A stretch of DNA of 52,036 nucleotides from an uncultured Oscillospiraceae bacterium (GTDB lineage: Bacteria; Bacillota; Clostridia; Oscillospirales; Oscillospiraceae). The notes beneath the pieces were generated by a model. That model searched no databases and was not told where the DNA came from. It saw only the letters and a program-made list of their open reading frames with translations. Location: positions 1-52,036 of the forward strand of contig CAKTOK010000009.1 of the NCBI GenBank assembly GCA_934589835.1, read 5' to 3'. The first letter of the stretch is position 1; every line of letters begins with the position of its first letter. Shown here in pieces: positions 26,291 through 34,320 of the stretch. The position numbers and the translations under genes were made by a program.

Positions 26291-28371
26291 AAAAACAGAT
26301 ACGACCGGCGCTGTACGCGGCGGCGGCCCTGCTGCTGTGCCTGACGGTGCTGCGCTGCGCCGCGGGCCTGCGCCCCGCCGCCGCCGTGCCGCAGGAGACG
26401 CAGCCCGCCTCCCGCACCCTCCTCACCGAGGGAGAGCTGCTGTACGATGGAGATGCCCTCGCCGGCGTGGATACCGGCCTCACCGGCGAGAATGCCGCAC
26501 CGGACCGGACCGCCGATACGCCGGACCTGCCCCCTCAGGAGGCCGCGGAGCCCTCCGCCGACCAGCTGGAGGATCTGCGGGACATCACCGACAAGGGCGG
26601 CGGCTCCGGCGGCCAGCAGCCCAGCCGCGACACCGGCGGCACCGGCAATGCCGGCGGCTCCGCCGCACCGGAGCAGGGAGACGCGTGGTTCACCACCTCG
26701 CTGGTGGACGGCGACCGTCTCACCGACCCCGACTGCCCCTTCACCATCCGCCATCTGAAGCCGGAGGCGGAGGTGCTGGGCCTGACCATCGCCGTTAACG
26801 GTGTGCCGGCGGATTACGCCGCCAACACCGCCTCCGGCAGCTTCCGCCTTACGCAGGGCGGCGCCAACACCGTCACCTTCACCGCCCTTTACCGCACGGC
26901 GGATCGTACCGTTTCCGCCAGCCGCACCTATACGCTCTACTATCTGGACGGCCAGTGGCATCTGCTGGTCCGGCGCACGTCCGACAACGCCGCCCTCACC
27001 GGCCTGACCGTCACGGAGCGCACCCTGATGTTCCACGCCGTGGCCGTGCAGGACACGGTGCAGCAGCCGGTGCAGACCGTCCGCGTCAACGGCCGGACCA
27101 TTGCCGGCTCCGGCGACGTCTACACCGCCGAGCTTCGCGCCGGCGCCAACGATATCACGGTGGAGGCCGGCGGCCGCATCGGCCTGACGGAGACGTATAC
27201 CGTCACCTACACCGCCCCCTCGTTCCGTATCGACACCGCCTTCTCCGACGGCCAGACCCGCACCATCACCGACACCGCGCCCAACGGCGGCTCCGAGACG
27301 GTGACGGTCTCCGCCGCCGGCCCCGCCTGCCGCGTGCAGGTATCCATGGAGCCGGTCACCGGCCTTGAGGCGCTGGAGGAGCTGCGGCTGGACGGCCGCC
27401 GCCTCACCGCCGAGGCCGACGGCGGCTATACCCTGACGCTGGATCCCCGCATCCCTGTGACGCTGACGCTGTACTACACCGGCTCCGACGGGGCCGCCCG
27501 GGAGTACAGCTATATCCTGCGCTACCAGTCCGCCGGCGGCGGCGAGGAGGACCGTCAGCCCACCGTCACCGCCGAGCTTGAGGCGGATGGCGCCACCGTG
27601 GGCCTGACGGACGGCCTGATCCTGAAAAGCCCCTCCGTTATCCTGCTGGTGTCCGGCCAGAGCAGTCAGGGCGAGCAGCTTTACGGCAACCACTTCACCG
27701 TGACCGTCAACGGCACGGTCATCCCCGCCCCCACCACCCAGACCGGCAGCAAGTTCGGCTACGAGACGTACCTTGCCAACGAGGGGGCCAATACCATCAC
27801 CGTCACCGCCGCCGACAACGACGGCAACCGCACAACGCGGAGCTGGACGGTGTACCGCGAGAGCGGCGATATCACCGTCACGATCAGCGTGGAGGCCACC
27901 ACTGTGGGCCTCGGCACGCTGGTACCGTCCACCGCCGTCACCGTCTCCGGCGGCACCGATGCCCTCACCATCCTGCAGCAGGCGCTGGCCCAGTACGGCT
28001 ACACTGCCGATGTGGAGCGGGGCGAATACCTGGCCGCCATCTGCGGCGCCGGTATCTGCACCGGCTACAGCATCGACCCCGAGCTGATGGAGCTGATCGT
28101 GGCCGACGGCATGGACGCGCAGGGCGCGGGCTACGACCCCGCCCCCGCCTCGGAGGACCGTCTGGGTGAATTTGACTTCTACCGCTGGTCCGGCTGGATG
28201 TTCTCCGTCAACGGCAGCTACCCGGGCATCAGCATGGCGTCCTACACGCCGCAGGACGGCGCCGTCCTGCGCGTCCGCTACACGCTGGCCATGGGCAAGG
28301 ACATCGGGGCCTACGACGGCTCCGGCGGCTCCTACGGCGAATCCAGCGGCAACTACTACAAAGAATGGTAA
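26287..28371 (+). CDS. Membrane-tethered DUF4430-domain protein, 694 aa
   Basis: ATG 26287 is chosen because AAGGAG lies 8 bases upstream and it overlaps the previous stop as ATGA; a GTG at 26278 would lie within that ribosome site. A single N-terminal hydrophobic segment (~residues 8-26) acts as signal or anchor, followed by a Pro/Gly-rich linker to ~140 and several Ig-like beta domains. Residues ~527-677 are a clear DUF4430 (transcobalamin C-terminal-like) domain: 'TVSGGTDALTILQQAL', 'RWSGWMFSVNGSYPGI' and 'PQDGAVLRVRYTLAMGKDIG'. A Gly/Ser/Tyr-rich tail ends the protein. DUF4430 in transcobalamin covers one face of bound B12, so corrinoid contact is a reasonable hypothesis given the riboswitch. 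Confidence 0.87.
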   Translation: MKKQIRPALYAAAALLLCLTVLRCAAGLRPAAAVPQETQPASRTLLTEGELLYDGDALAGVDTGLTGENAAPDRTADTPDLPPQEAAEPSADQLEDLRDITDKGGGSGGQQPSRDTGGTGNAGGSAAPEQGDAWFTTSLVDGDRLTDPDCPFTIRHLKPEAEVLGLTIAVNGVPADYAANTASGSFRLTQGGANTVTFTALYRTADRTVSASRTYTLYYLDGQWHLLVRRTSDNAALTGLTVTERTLMFHAVAVQDTVQQPVQTVRVNGRTIAGSGDVYTAELRAGANDITVEAGGRIGLTETYTVTYTAPSFRIDTAFSDGQTRTITDTAPNGGSETVTVSAAGPACRVQVSMEPVTGLEALEELRLDGRRLTAEADGGYTLTLDPRIPVTLTLYYTGSDGAAREYSYILRYQSAGGGEEDRQPTVTAELEADGATVGLTDGLILKSPSVILLVSGQSSQGEQLYGNHFTVTVNGTVIPAPTTQTGSKFGYETYLANEGANTITVTAADNDGNRTTRSWTVYRESGDITVTISVEATTVGLGTLVPSTAVTVSGGTDALTILQQALAQYGYTADVERGEYLAAICGAGICTGYSIDPELMELIVADGMDAQGAGYDPAPASEDRLGEFDFYRWSGWMFSVNGSYPGISMASYTPQDGAVLRVRYTLAMGKDIGAYDGSGGSYGESSGNYYKEW

Positions 28372-28381
28372 AGGAGAAACG

Positions 28382-29317
28382 ATGATGAATACCGGCGTAG
28401 AAAACATTCTGCACGAGGTGCGTAAGGCCGTTGTGGGCAAGGACGCGGTGTTGGAAAAGATCCTCATGACCATCCTCTCCGGCGGCCATGTGCTGCTGGA
28501 CGATGTCCCCGGCACCGGCAAGACCACCACGGCGCTGGCCTTCAGCCGCGCGCTGGGCCTGCAATACGGCCGCATCCAGTTTACCCCCGATGTGCTGCCC
28601 TCCGACATCGTGGGCTTCTCCCTGTACCATCGGGACACCGGCGCGTTCACCTACCAGCCCGGCGCGGTGATGACCAACCTGCTGCTGGCCGATGAGATCA
28701 ACCGCACCTCCAGCAAGACCCAGTCGGCGCTGCTGGAGGTCATGGAGGAGCGTCAGGTCACCGTGGACGGCGTCACCCGTCCGCTGCCCGCCCCCTTTGT
28801 GGTCATCGCCACCCAGAACCCCGTTGGCTCTGCCGGAACCCAGCTGCTGCCTCAGGCTCAGCTGGACCGCTTTATGGTCCGCCTGGCCATGGGCTATCCC
28901 GACTTTGCCAGTCAGGTCAACATCCTGCGTGACCGCCATGACGGCGATCCGCTGGACGCGGTGTCCACCGTGTCCTCCGCCGAAGCGCTGCTGGCAATGC
29001 AGGCGCAGGCACGGGCCGTCCATACGGCGGACGACCTGCTGGCCTATATCACCCGTCTGGCCGAGGCCAGCCGCAGCCACCCGCTGGTGACGCTGGGCGT
29101 CAGCCCCCGCGGCGCCCTGGCGGTCTGCCGGATGTGCCGCAGCCGCGCCTTCATGGCGGGCCGCGATTATGTCCTGCCCGACGATGTGGCCGACGTCTTT
29201 GCCGACGTCTGCGCCCACCGTCTCATCCTGTCCCCCAAGGCCCGCATCACCGGCGCCTCCGCCGCGGACGTGCTGACGGAGCTGCTGGAAACGGTGCCCC
29301 GTCCCGACCACATCTGA
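28382..29317 (+). CDS. MoxR-family AAA+ ATPase, 311 aa
   Basis: The ATG at 28382 (a second ATG follows at once) has AAGGAG five bases upstream. AAA+ motifs are intact: Walker A 'DDVPGTGKT', Walker B 'LLLADEINRT', sensor 1 'VIATQNPVGSAGT', and the MoxR segment 'QLLPQAQLDRFMVRLAMGYPD'. MoxR ATPases are cytoplasmic chaperone-like enzymes that usually work with a DUF58 protein, encoded next here. Its place inside a B12-controlled secretion operon suggests a role in assembling or activating the membrane complex (inference). Confidence 0.93.
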   Translation: MMNTGVENILHEVRKAVVGKDAVLEKILMTILSGGHVLLDDVPGTGKTTTALAFSRALGLQYGRIQFTPDVLPSDIVGFSLYHRDTGAFTYQPGAVMTNLLLADEINRTSSKTQSALLEVMEERQVTVDGVTRPLPAPFVVIATQNPVGSAGTQLLPQAQLDRFMVRLAMGYPDFASQVNILRDRHDGDPLDAVSTVSSAEALLAMQAQARAVHTADDLLAYITRLAEASRSHPLVTLGVSPRGALAVCRMCRSRAFMAGRDYVLPDDVADVFADVCAHRLILSPKARITGASAADVLTELLETVPRPDHI

Positions 29318-29319
29318 CC

Positions 29320-30411
29320 ATGGCGCGGAACCGTATCTTATTTGCGCTGTGGCTGCTGGTCTGGCTGGCGGCATGGGCGCTGGGCGCGGGGAACCTGTGC
29401 GGCGGCATCCTGCTGGCCAGCCTGCTCCTGGCCGTGGGCGAGGTGCTGCTGGCCCGCCGCATCTGCCGCCGCCTGTCGGCGTCTCTGACGGCGGGCCTCT
29501 CCTGCCGGAAGGGGGAGACGCTCCCCGTGACGCTGACGGTTGCCAATGCCGGCCTTTTCACGGCGCCGCAGGTCTGCGCCGTGGTCTGCTGCCGCGACCT
29601 GCTCACCGGCGACCGCTGGGAAATGCCGCTGCGCCTTGCCGTGGGCGGCAGGGGGGAGGGCCGCGCCGCCGCGTCCCTCGTGCCGCCGCGCTGCGGCAAG
29701 CTGGAGCTGACTGTCACGGCCCTCACCGTCTATGACCTGCTGGGCCTGCGGGGCGTGTCCCGCCCTGTGTCCCTCGCCGCCGCCGCGCTGGTCCTGCCGG
29801 AGATCTGCCCCGTGGACCTCACCGTGTCGGAGCATATCACCCCCGATGCCGACAGCGCCGAATACGCCATGACCCGCAGCGGCGACGACCCCAGCGAGAC
29901 CATGGGCCTGCGGGAGTACCGGTCCGGCGACCGCCTGTGCAGCATCCACTGGAAGCTGTCGGAGAAGACCGACAGCCTGATGGTGCGCCGGCTGGGCCTG
30001 CCGGTGGACGACACACTGCTGCTGGCGCTGGACAACGCCGCCGACGGCGTGCTGCCCGACCCCGCCGCACTGGAGGCGCTGGGGGAGGCGGTGGTGTCCG
30101 TCTCCGCCGCTCTGTGTCAGGCAGGAGTGGCCCACCGCATCGTCTGGCTGGACCGCCGCGCCGCCGAACCGGCCTGCCGTGCCGTCTCCTCACTGGAGGA
30201 GCTGACAGATGCCCTGTCCGATGTGCTGTCCGCCGAAACGGCAGCGGACGGCGGCGACATCGTCTCCTGCCTGCCGCTCCGCGGGGCAGACGCCGCCCGT
30301 GCGGTGGTGCTGACCCTGCGTCCGGCGGGGGAGGAGACGCCGGAGCTGACGTACCTGACGGTGTCGCCGTCGCTGCTCCACGGAAAGGAGGGGCTGTCCC
30401 TTGCGCTCTGA
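29320..30411 (+). CDS. DUF58-domain membrane protein, 363 aa
   Basis: Start ATG 29320 lies 2 bases after the MoxR stop; no good ribosome site is visible, so translation is probably coupled. Two N-terminal membrane spans ('ILFALWLLVWLAAWALGAG' and 'ILLASLLLAVGEVLL') precede a beta-rich region and the DUF58 core 'GLREYRSGDRLCSIHWKLS', a von Willebrand A-like fold. DUF58 proteins are the standard partners of MoxR ATPases. Length is typical. Confidence 0.9.
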   Translation: MARNRILFALWLLVWLAAWALGAGNLCGGILLASLLLAVGEVLLARRICRRLSASLTAGLSCRKGETLPVTLTVANAGLFTAPQVCAVVCCRDLLTGDRWEMPLRLAVGGRGEGRAAASLVPPRCGKLELTVTALTVYDLLGLRGVSRPVSLAAAALVLPEICPVDLTVSEHITPDADSAEYAMTRSGDDPSETMGLREYRSGDRLCSIHWKLSEKTDSLMVRRLGLPVDDTLLLALDNAADGVLPDPAALEALGEAVVSVSAALCQAGVAHRIVWLDRRAAEPACRAVSSLEELTDALSDVLSAETAADGGDIVSCLPLRGADAARAVVLTLRPAGEETPELTYLTVSPSLLHGKEGLSLAL

Positions 30412-32644
30412 TCTCCGGCATTGGCTGGCTCCCGCCGCGGTGCTGTCTCTGACACTGCCGCTGCTGCTGGCGGGCCTGCTGTCCCTCTCCGTTCCCCTCT
30501 GGCTGCCGCTGGCAGCCGCCGCTTTCACCGCCGCTGTGTCGCTGGCCGCGTCCCGCCGCCTGCCGTGGCTGCCCGCGCTGTGGGCCGCTGTCTGCGGCGC
30601 GGTGCTGCTGATCCTGCGCCGGATGCTGACCGGCGGCCTTGCCGCCCTGCTCAACGCCGCGCTGGCTGTGTGGCGGCAGATTTTCCCCCGGGTCTACCCC
30701 GTCTACGACGCGCCGGAGGATACCGCCGGTCTGACGCTGCTGCTGACGGCGCTGGCCGTCCTCTGGGGCCTGTGGAGCGCCCATTATGTGCGCCGCCCCA
30801 CGCTGCCCGCCTTTCTCATCCCCGCGGTGCTGCTGGCTGCGGCCGCCGTGGTCTTCGCCCCCGCCGCCCCTCTGTGGTGGACGGCCCTGTGCGCCCTGAC
30901 GCTCCTGCTGCTGTACGCCCTGCGCTTCGGCAGGGGGGAGGGGAGCGCCCTGCGGGCCTGGGGCCGCGCCGCGCTGGCGCTGCTGCTGACGGTGACGCTG
31001 CTGGGCGGCTGGGACTCTGCCGCCGCACACCCTGCGTGGCTGGATACGGGCCGCGGGGCCCTGTCCGCGGCGCTGGACCGGCTCCGCTACGGCGACAATG
31101 CCGCCGCCGGCCTGCCGGAGGGCGACCTGTCTGCCGCCGGCCCCCTCCGCCGTGCCGACACCCCCATGCTCACCGTCACTATGACGGACCCCGCCTCCTG
31201 CTACCTGCGGGGCTTCGTGGGAGAGATGTACACGGATGGCCGCTGGACCGCGCTGGACCGCCGGACCCTGTCGGACAGCGCGGAGACCTTCCGCTGGCTG
31301 CACGAGGCGGGCCTCCGCCCCCTGACCCAGCTGACGTCCGCCGCCAGCGCCGCCGCGCCGGCGCTGCTGGAGCGGCAGAACACCGTGGCGGTGGAAAATA
31401 CCGCCGCCTCCTCGAAATATCTTTACGCGCCCTACGAATTGGGGTATGATACCACCATACCGGACGGCGACGCCGTGGGCGAGGCGACCCTCACCGCCTC
31501 CGGCCTGCGGGGCGCGCGATCCTATACCTTCTCCGCCGCCAACGGCCTCCTTACCCAGTACCGCCGCCTTGGCGCGGCGCTGGCGGAGGATACGGCGTCC
31601 AACGCCGCCTTCCTGGACGCGGAGGCCGCCTACAACCGCTTCGTCTACGACCGGTACACCGCCGTGCCCGACGACATCCGCCGCTTCCTCACCGGCAAGC
31701 TCAGCGGCTGGCAGCGGGAGGAGGGCCAGACCCATTTCGACGTCCAGCGCGCCAAGCAGAACATCCTGTTTTATCTGACCACCTACATCACCTACGATGA
31801 GGACGCCGCCGCTGCCGCATCGGGAGCCGACCCGCTCCTGACGTTTCTGGACGGCACCCAGACCGGCTACGACGTGCAGTATGCCTCCGCCGCCGTGATG
31901 ATGTTCCGCTATTACGGCATCCCCGCCCGCTATGTGGAGGGCTTCCTGGTCACGAAGGATGCCGCCGCGTCCCTGTCCGCGGGGGAGAGCCTGACCCTCA
32001 CCGGCCAGAGCGGCCACGCGTGGGTGGAATACTATCAGGACGGCGTGGGCTGGCTGCCCTTTGAGGTCACGCCGCCCTACATGACCGCCATGGAGCAGGC
32101 CGAGTCGTTCCACAACGTCTCCGGCCTTGTGGGACAGGCCCCGCCGGAGACGGAGGAGAATGAGCAGCCCGACACGCCGGACACCGGCCTTACTCAGGCG
32201 CTGCGGGAGTTCTGGCTGAAGCACCGTCTCACCATTCTCCTGACGGTCGCGGCCCTGTTGGCCGCCGCCGCGGTGACGCTGTTCACCGGCTGGCTGGTGT
32301 GGGAGCGGAAAAAGACCGCCCGTCGCAAGGCCCGCTTTCAGGACGCTGACGCCGCCGCGGCCATCGACGCCATCTACCGCTACCTGATGGACGTGCTGCT
32401 GGCGCAGGGCGTCCCCGCCCTCAACGCGCCCCCCGCGGCCTACGCCCCCTATCTGGACGAGGACCTGCGGGACGCCTATCTGGACGCCGCCACCCTGTGG
32501 GAGCAGGCCCGCTTCAGCGCCGGTCCCATGACCGAGGAGCAGCGCCGCCGCGTTCTGCGCCTGAAGGATCAGGTGTGGGACCGCGTCTGGCGCCGCGCCG
32601 GACTGGGTGAGCGCCTGCGCCTGAAATACAAGGAATTTCTATAA
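30401..32644 (+). CDS. Polytopic transglutaminase-like protein with a missing catalytic Cys, 747 aa
   Basis: TTG start at 30401 is supported by GGAAAGGAGG nine bases upstream; it overlaps the DUF58 gene by 11 bases. About six membrane spans occupy residues 1-215, then an extracellular region with the transglutaminase core, another span (~610-632) and a C-terminal DUF4129-like helical tail. In the core, 'TGYDVQYASAAVMMFRYYGI' has Asp491 where active enzymes have Cys; His539 ('GHAWVEYY') is kept and the Asp position reads Glu ('PFEVTPP'). It is therefore probably non-catalytic, used for binding or scaffolding. MoxR-DUF58-transglutaminase trios are common; their role here is unknown. Confidence 0.88.
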   Translation: MRSDLRHWLAPAAVLSLTLPLLLAGLLSLSVPLWLPLAAAAFTAAVSLAASRRLPWLPALWAAVCGAVLLILRRMLTGGLAALLNAALAVWRQIFPRVYPVYDAPEDTAGLTLLLTALAVLWGLWSAHYVRRPTLPAFLIPAVLLAAAAVVFAPAAPLWWTALCALTLLLLYALRFGRGEGSALRAWGRAALALLLTVTLLGGWDSAAAHPAWLDTGRGALSAALDRLRYGDNAAAGLPEGDLSAAGPLRRADTPMLTVTMTDPASCYLRGFVGEMYTDGRWTALDRRTLSDSAETFRWLHEAGLRPLTQLTSAASAAAPALLERQNTVAVENTAASSKYLYAPYELGYDTTIPDGDAVGEATLTASGLRGARSYTFSAANGLLTQYRRLGAALAEDTASNAAFLDAEAAYNRFVYDRYTAVPDDIRRFLTGKLSGWQREEGQTHFDVQRAKQNILFYLTTYITYDEDAAAAASGADPLLTFLDGTQTGYDVQYASAAVMMFRYYGIPARYVEGFLVTKDAAASLSAGESLTLTGQSGHAWVEYYQDGVGWLPFEVTPPYMTAMEQAESFHNVSGLVGQAPPETEENEQPDTPDTGLTQALREFWLKHRLTILLTVAALLAAAAVTLFTGWLVWERKKTARRKARFQDADAAAAIDAIYRYLMDVLLAQGVPALNAPPAAYAPYLDEDLRDAYLDAATLWEQARFSAGPMTEEQRRRVLRLKDQVWDRVWRRAGLGERLRLKYKEFL

Positions 32645-32657
32645 GGAGGACCGCCCC

Positions 32658-34130
32658 ATGCGTGGGATGAAACGATGCATACTGTCCCTTTTTTTGCTGC
32701 TCTCTCTGGTGCTGACCGCCTGCGGCGCACCGGCGCAGCAGCAGGAGGCCCCGTGGCAGAAAGCCTACCGCGAGACCGGCGCGTACCTGCTGGCGCAGGA
32801 CGCTCCCACCGCAGGCTCCGTCAACGGCGAGTGGACTGTGGTGGGTCTGCGGGCCGCCGGCCTGCTGGAGCGGGAGACAGCTGCCGCCTACTACCAGTCC
32901 GCCATGGAGGCCGTGGCGCAGGCCGGCGGCTCCCGCCTGAACCCCAATAAGGCCACGGAGAACGCTCGCACCATTCTGGGTGTCACCGCCGCCGGACACG
33001 ATGCCGCCGATGTGGCGGGCGTGGACCTGACGGCGGGCCTCAGCGATATGAGCTACCTCCGCCGTCAGGGCGTCAACGGCCCCATCTGGGCGCTGATCGC
33101 GCTGGACTGCGGCAGCTACGCCGACCCCGTCCCCGCCGAGGGGGAGGAGCCTGTCACCCGCGACACGCTGGTGTCGGAGCTGCTGGATTCCCGCTGTGCC
33201 GACGGCGGCTGGACCCTGATGGGCGACACGCTGGACGTGGATGTGACCGCCATGGCCCTGACGGCGCTGGCCCCCTACGCCGACCGCGCCGATGTCCGCG
33301 CCGCCGTGGACGGCGCCCTGACCCTGCTTTCCCAGAGCCAGCTGCCCACCGGCGGCTTCGCCAGCTGGGGCGCGGAGAACTGCGAATCCACCGCCCAGGT
33401 GCTGGTGGCCCTGACGGCGCTGGCTGTGGACCCCCTCGCCGACAGCCGCTTCTGCAAGGACGGCGCCACGGTGCTGGACGCCCTGTGCGCCTTCTCCTGC
33501 GAGGGCGGCGGCTTCCGCCACACCGCGGACCAGACCGCGCCGGACAGCATGGCCACGGAGCAGGGCTTTTACGCGCTGGCCGCCTATGACCGCTTTGCCT
33601 CCGGCCAGTCCCGCCTCTTCGACATGACCGCCGCGGCGCAGGACCGCTATCAGACCGACCCCGTGCCGGACGGCCGCCCCCAGCCCGTGGAGCCGGAGGA
33701 CGCACAGGTCAGCGATAGCGCGGCCTATACCTGCACCGTTTCCATCTCCTGCGCGGCGCTGCTGGACAACATGGACAAGCTGGCCCAGAGCAAGCGCCCG
33801 CTGGTGCCGGAGGACGGGGTGCTCCTGCCGGAGACGCAGGTCGCCTTTGCCGCCGGCGAAAGCGCCTTCGACGTGCTCCAGCGCGTCTGCCGCGACAATA
33901 AGCTCCACATGGAGTCCAGCTTCACCCCCCTCTACAACAGCGCCTATATCGAGGGCATCGGCAACCTCTATGAGTTCGATGCCGGCAGCCTGTCCGGCTG
34001 GATGTACGCCGTCAACGACTGGTTCCCCAACTACGGCTGCTCCCGCTACCAGCTGCAAAACGGCGATACCGTCCGCTGGGTCTACACCTGCGATCTGGGC
34101 AAGGACGTGGGCGGCGATATGGCCGGCTGA
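32658..34130 (+). CDS. Lipoprotein with alpha/alpha-toroid plus DUF4430 (intrinsic factor/transcobalamin-like architecture), 490 aa
   Basis: The ATG at 32658 follows AAGGAGGA. 'LSLVLTACG' is a clear lipobox with Cys22. Residues ~35-330 are prenyltransferase/terpene-cyclase-type alpha-alpha repeats: 'DGGWTLMGDTLDVDVTAMAL', 'TGGFASWGAENCESTAQVL' and 'GGGFRHTADQTAPDSMATEQ'. Residues ~355-485 are DUF4430: 'LSGWMYAVNDWFPNYGC', 'LQNGDTVRWVYTCDLGKDVG'. An alpha6/alpha6 toroid followed by this beta domain is the architecture of animal intrinsic factor and transcobalamin, which hold B12 between the two domains. Together with the upstream B12 riboswitch this makes a cell-surface corrinoid-binding lipoprotein likely, though binding is not shown by sequence alone. 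Last gene of the operon. Confidence 0.88.
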   Translation: MRGMKRCILSLFLLLSLVLTACGAPAQQQEAPWQKAYRETGAYLLAQDAPTAGSVNGEWTVVGLRAAGLLERETAAAYYQSAMEAVAQAGGSRLNPNKATENARTILGVTAAGHDAADVAGVDLTAGLSDMSYLRRQGVNGPIWALIALDCGSYADPVPAEGEEPVTRDTLVSELLDSRCADGGWTLMGDTLDVDVTAMALTALAPYADRADVRAAVDGALTLLSQSQLPTGGFASWGAENCESTAQVLVALTALAVDPLADSRFCKDGATVLDALCAFSCEGGGFRHTADQTAPDSMATEQGFYALAAYDRFASGQSRLFDMTAAAQDRYQTDPVPDGRPQPVEPEDAQVSDSAAYTCTVSISCAALLDNMDKLAQSKRPLVPEDGVLLPETQVAFAAGESAFDVLQRVCRDNKLHMESSFTPLYNSAYIEGIGNLYEFDAGSLSGWMYAVNDWFPNYGCSRYQLQNGDTVRWVYTCDLGKDVGGDMAG

Positions 34131-34136
34131 TCCTCC

Positions 34137-34176
34137 GCAGCCCGTCTGTCACGGACAGACGGGCTGCGTTTGTTTT
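34137..34176 (+). terminator. Strong intrinsic terminator ending the B12 operon
   Basis: A perfect 14-bp stem (GCAGCCCGTCTGTC, 34137-34150, with 34154-34167) and a 3-base loop are followed by GTTTGTTTT. It starts 6 bases after the last stop codon. Confidence 0.9.
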
Positions 34177-34263
34177 CATACCCCGCAGAACCCCCAAATG
34201 TTCCTTACGGGAAACCCCCGCTTTTTTGCAATTTTCCGTCTGGCGCACCGCCGGTTTTCCGTG

Positions 34264-34269
34264 TATAAT
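34264..34269 (+). promoter_or_regulatory. Candidate -10 box for pyruvate carboxylase
   Basis: TATAAT at 34264-34269 is exact consensus, about 50 bases before the start codon. No good -35 element lies 16-18 bases upstream (TGGCGC at best), so this is a weak call. Confidence 0.4.
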
Positions 34270-34320
34270 GAGGGGAAACAAGACCGTGCGCCTGCACGGC
34301 AGGAAGGAGCGAAGCAGACC

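Noticed and set aside
34226..34231. TTGCAA as -35 box for pyruvate carboxylase
   Set aside because: It is 32 bases from the TATAAT at 34264, far beyond workable spacing.
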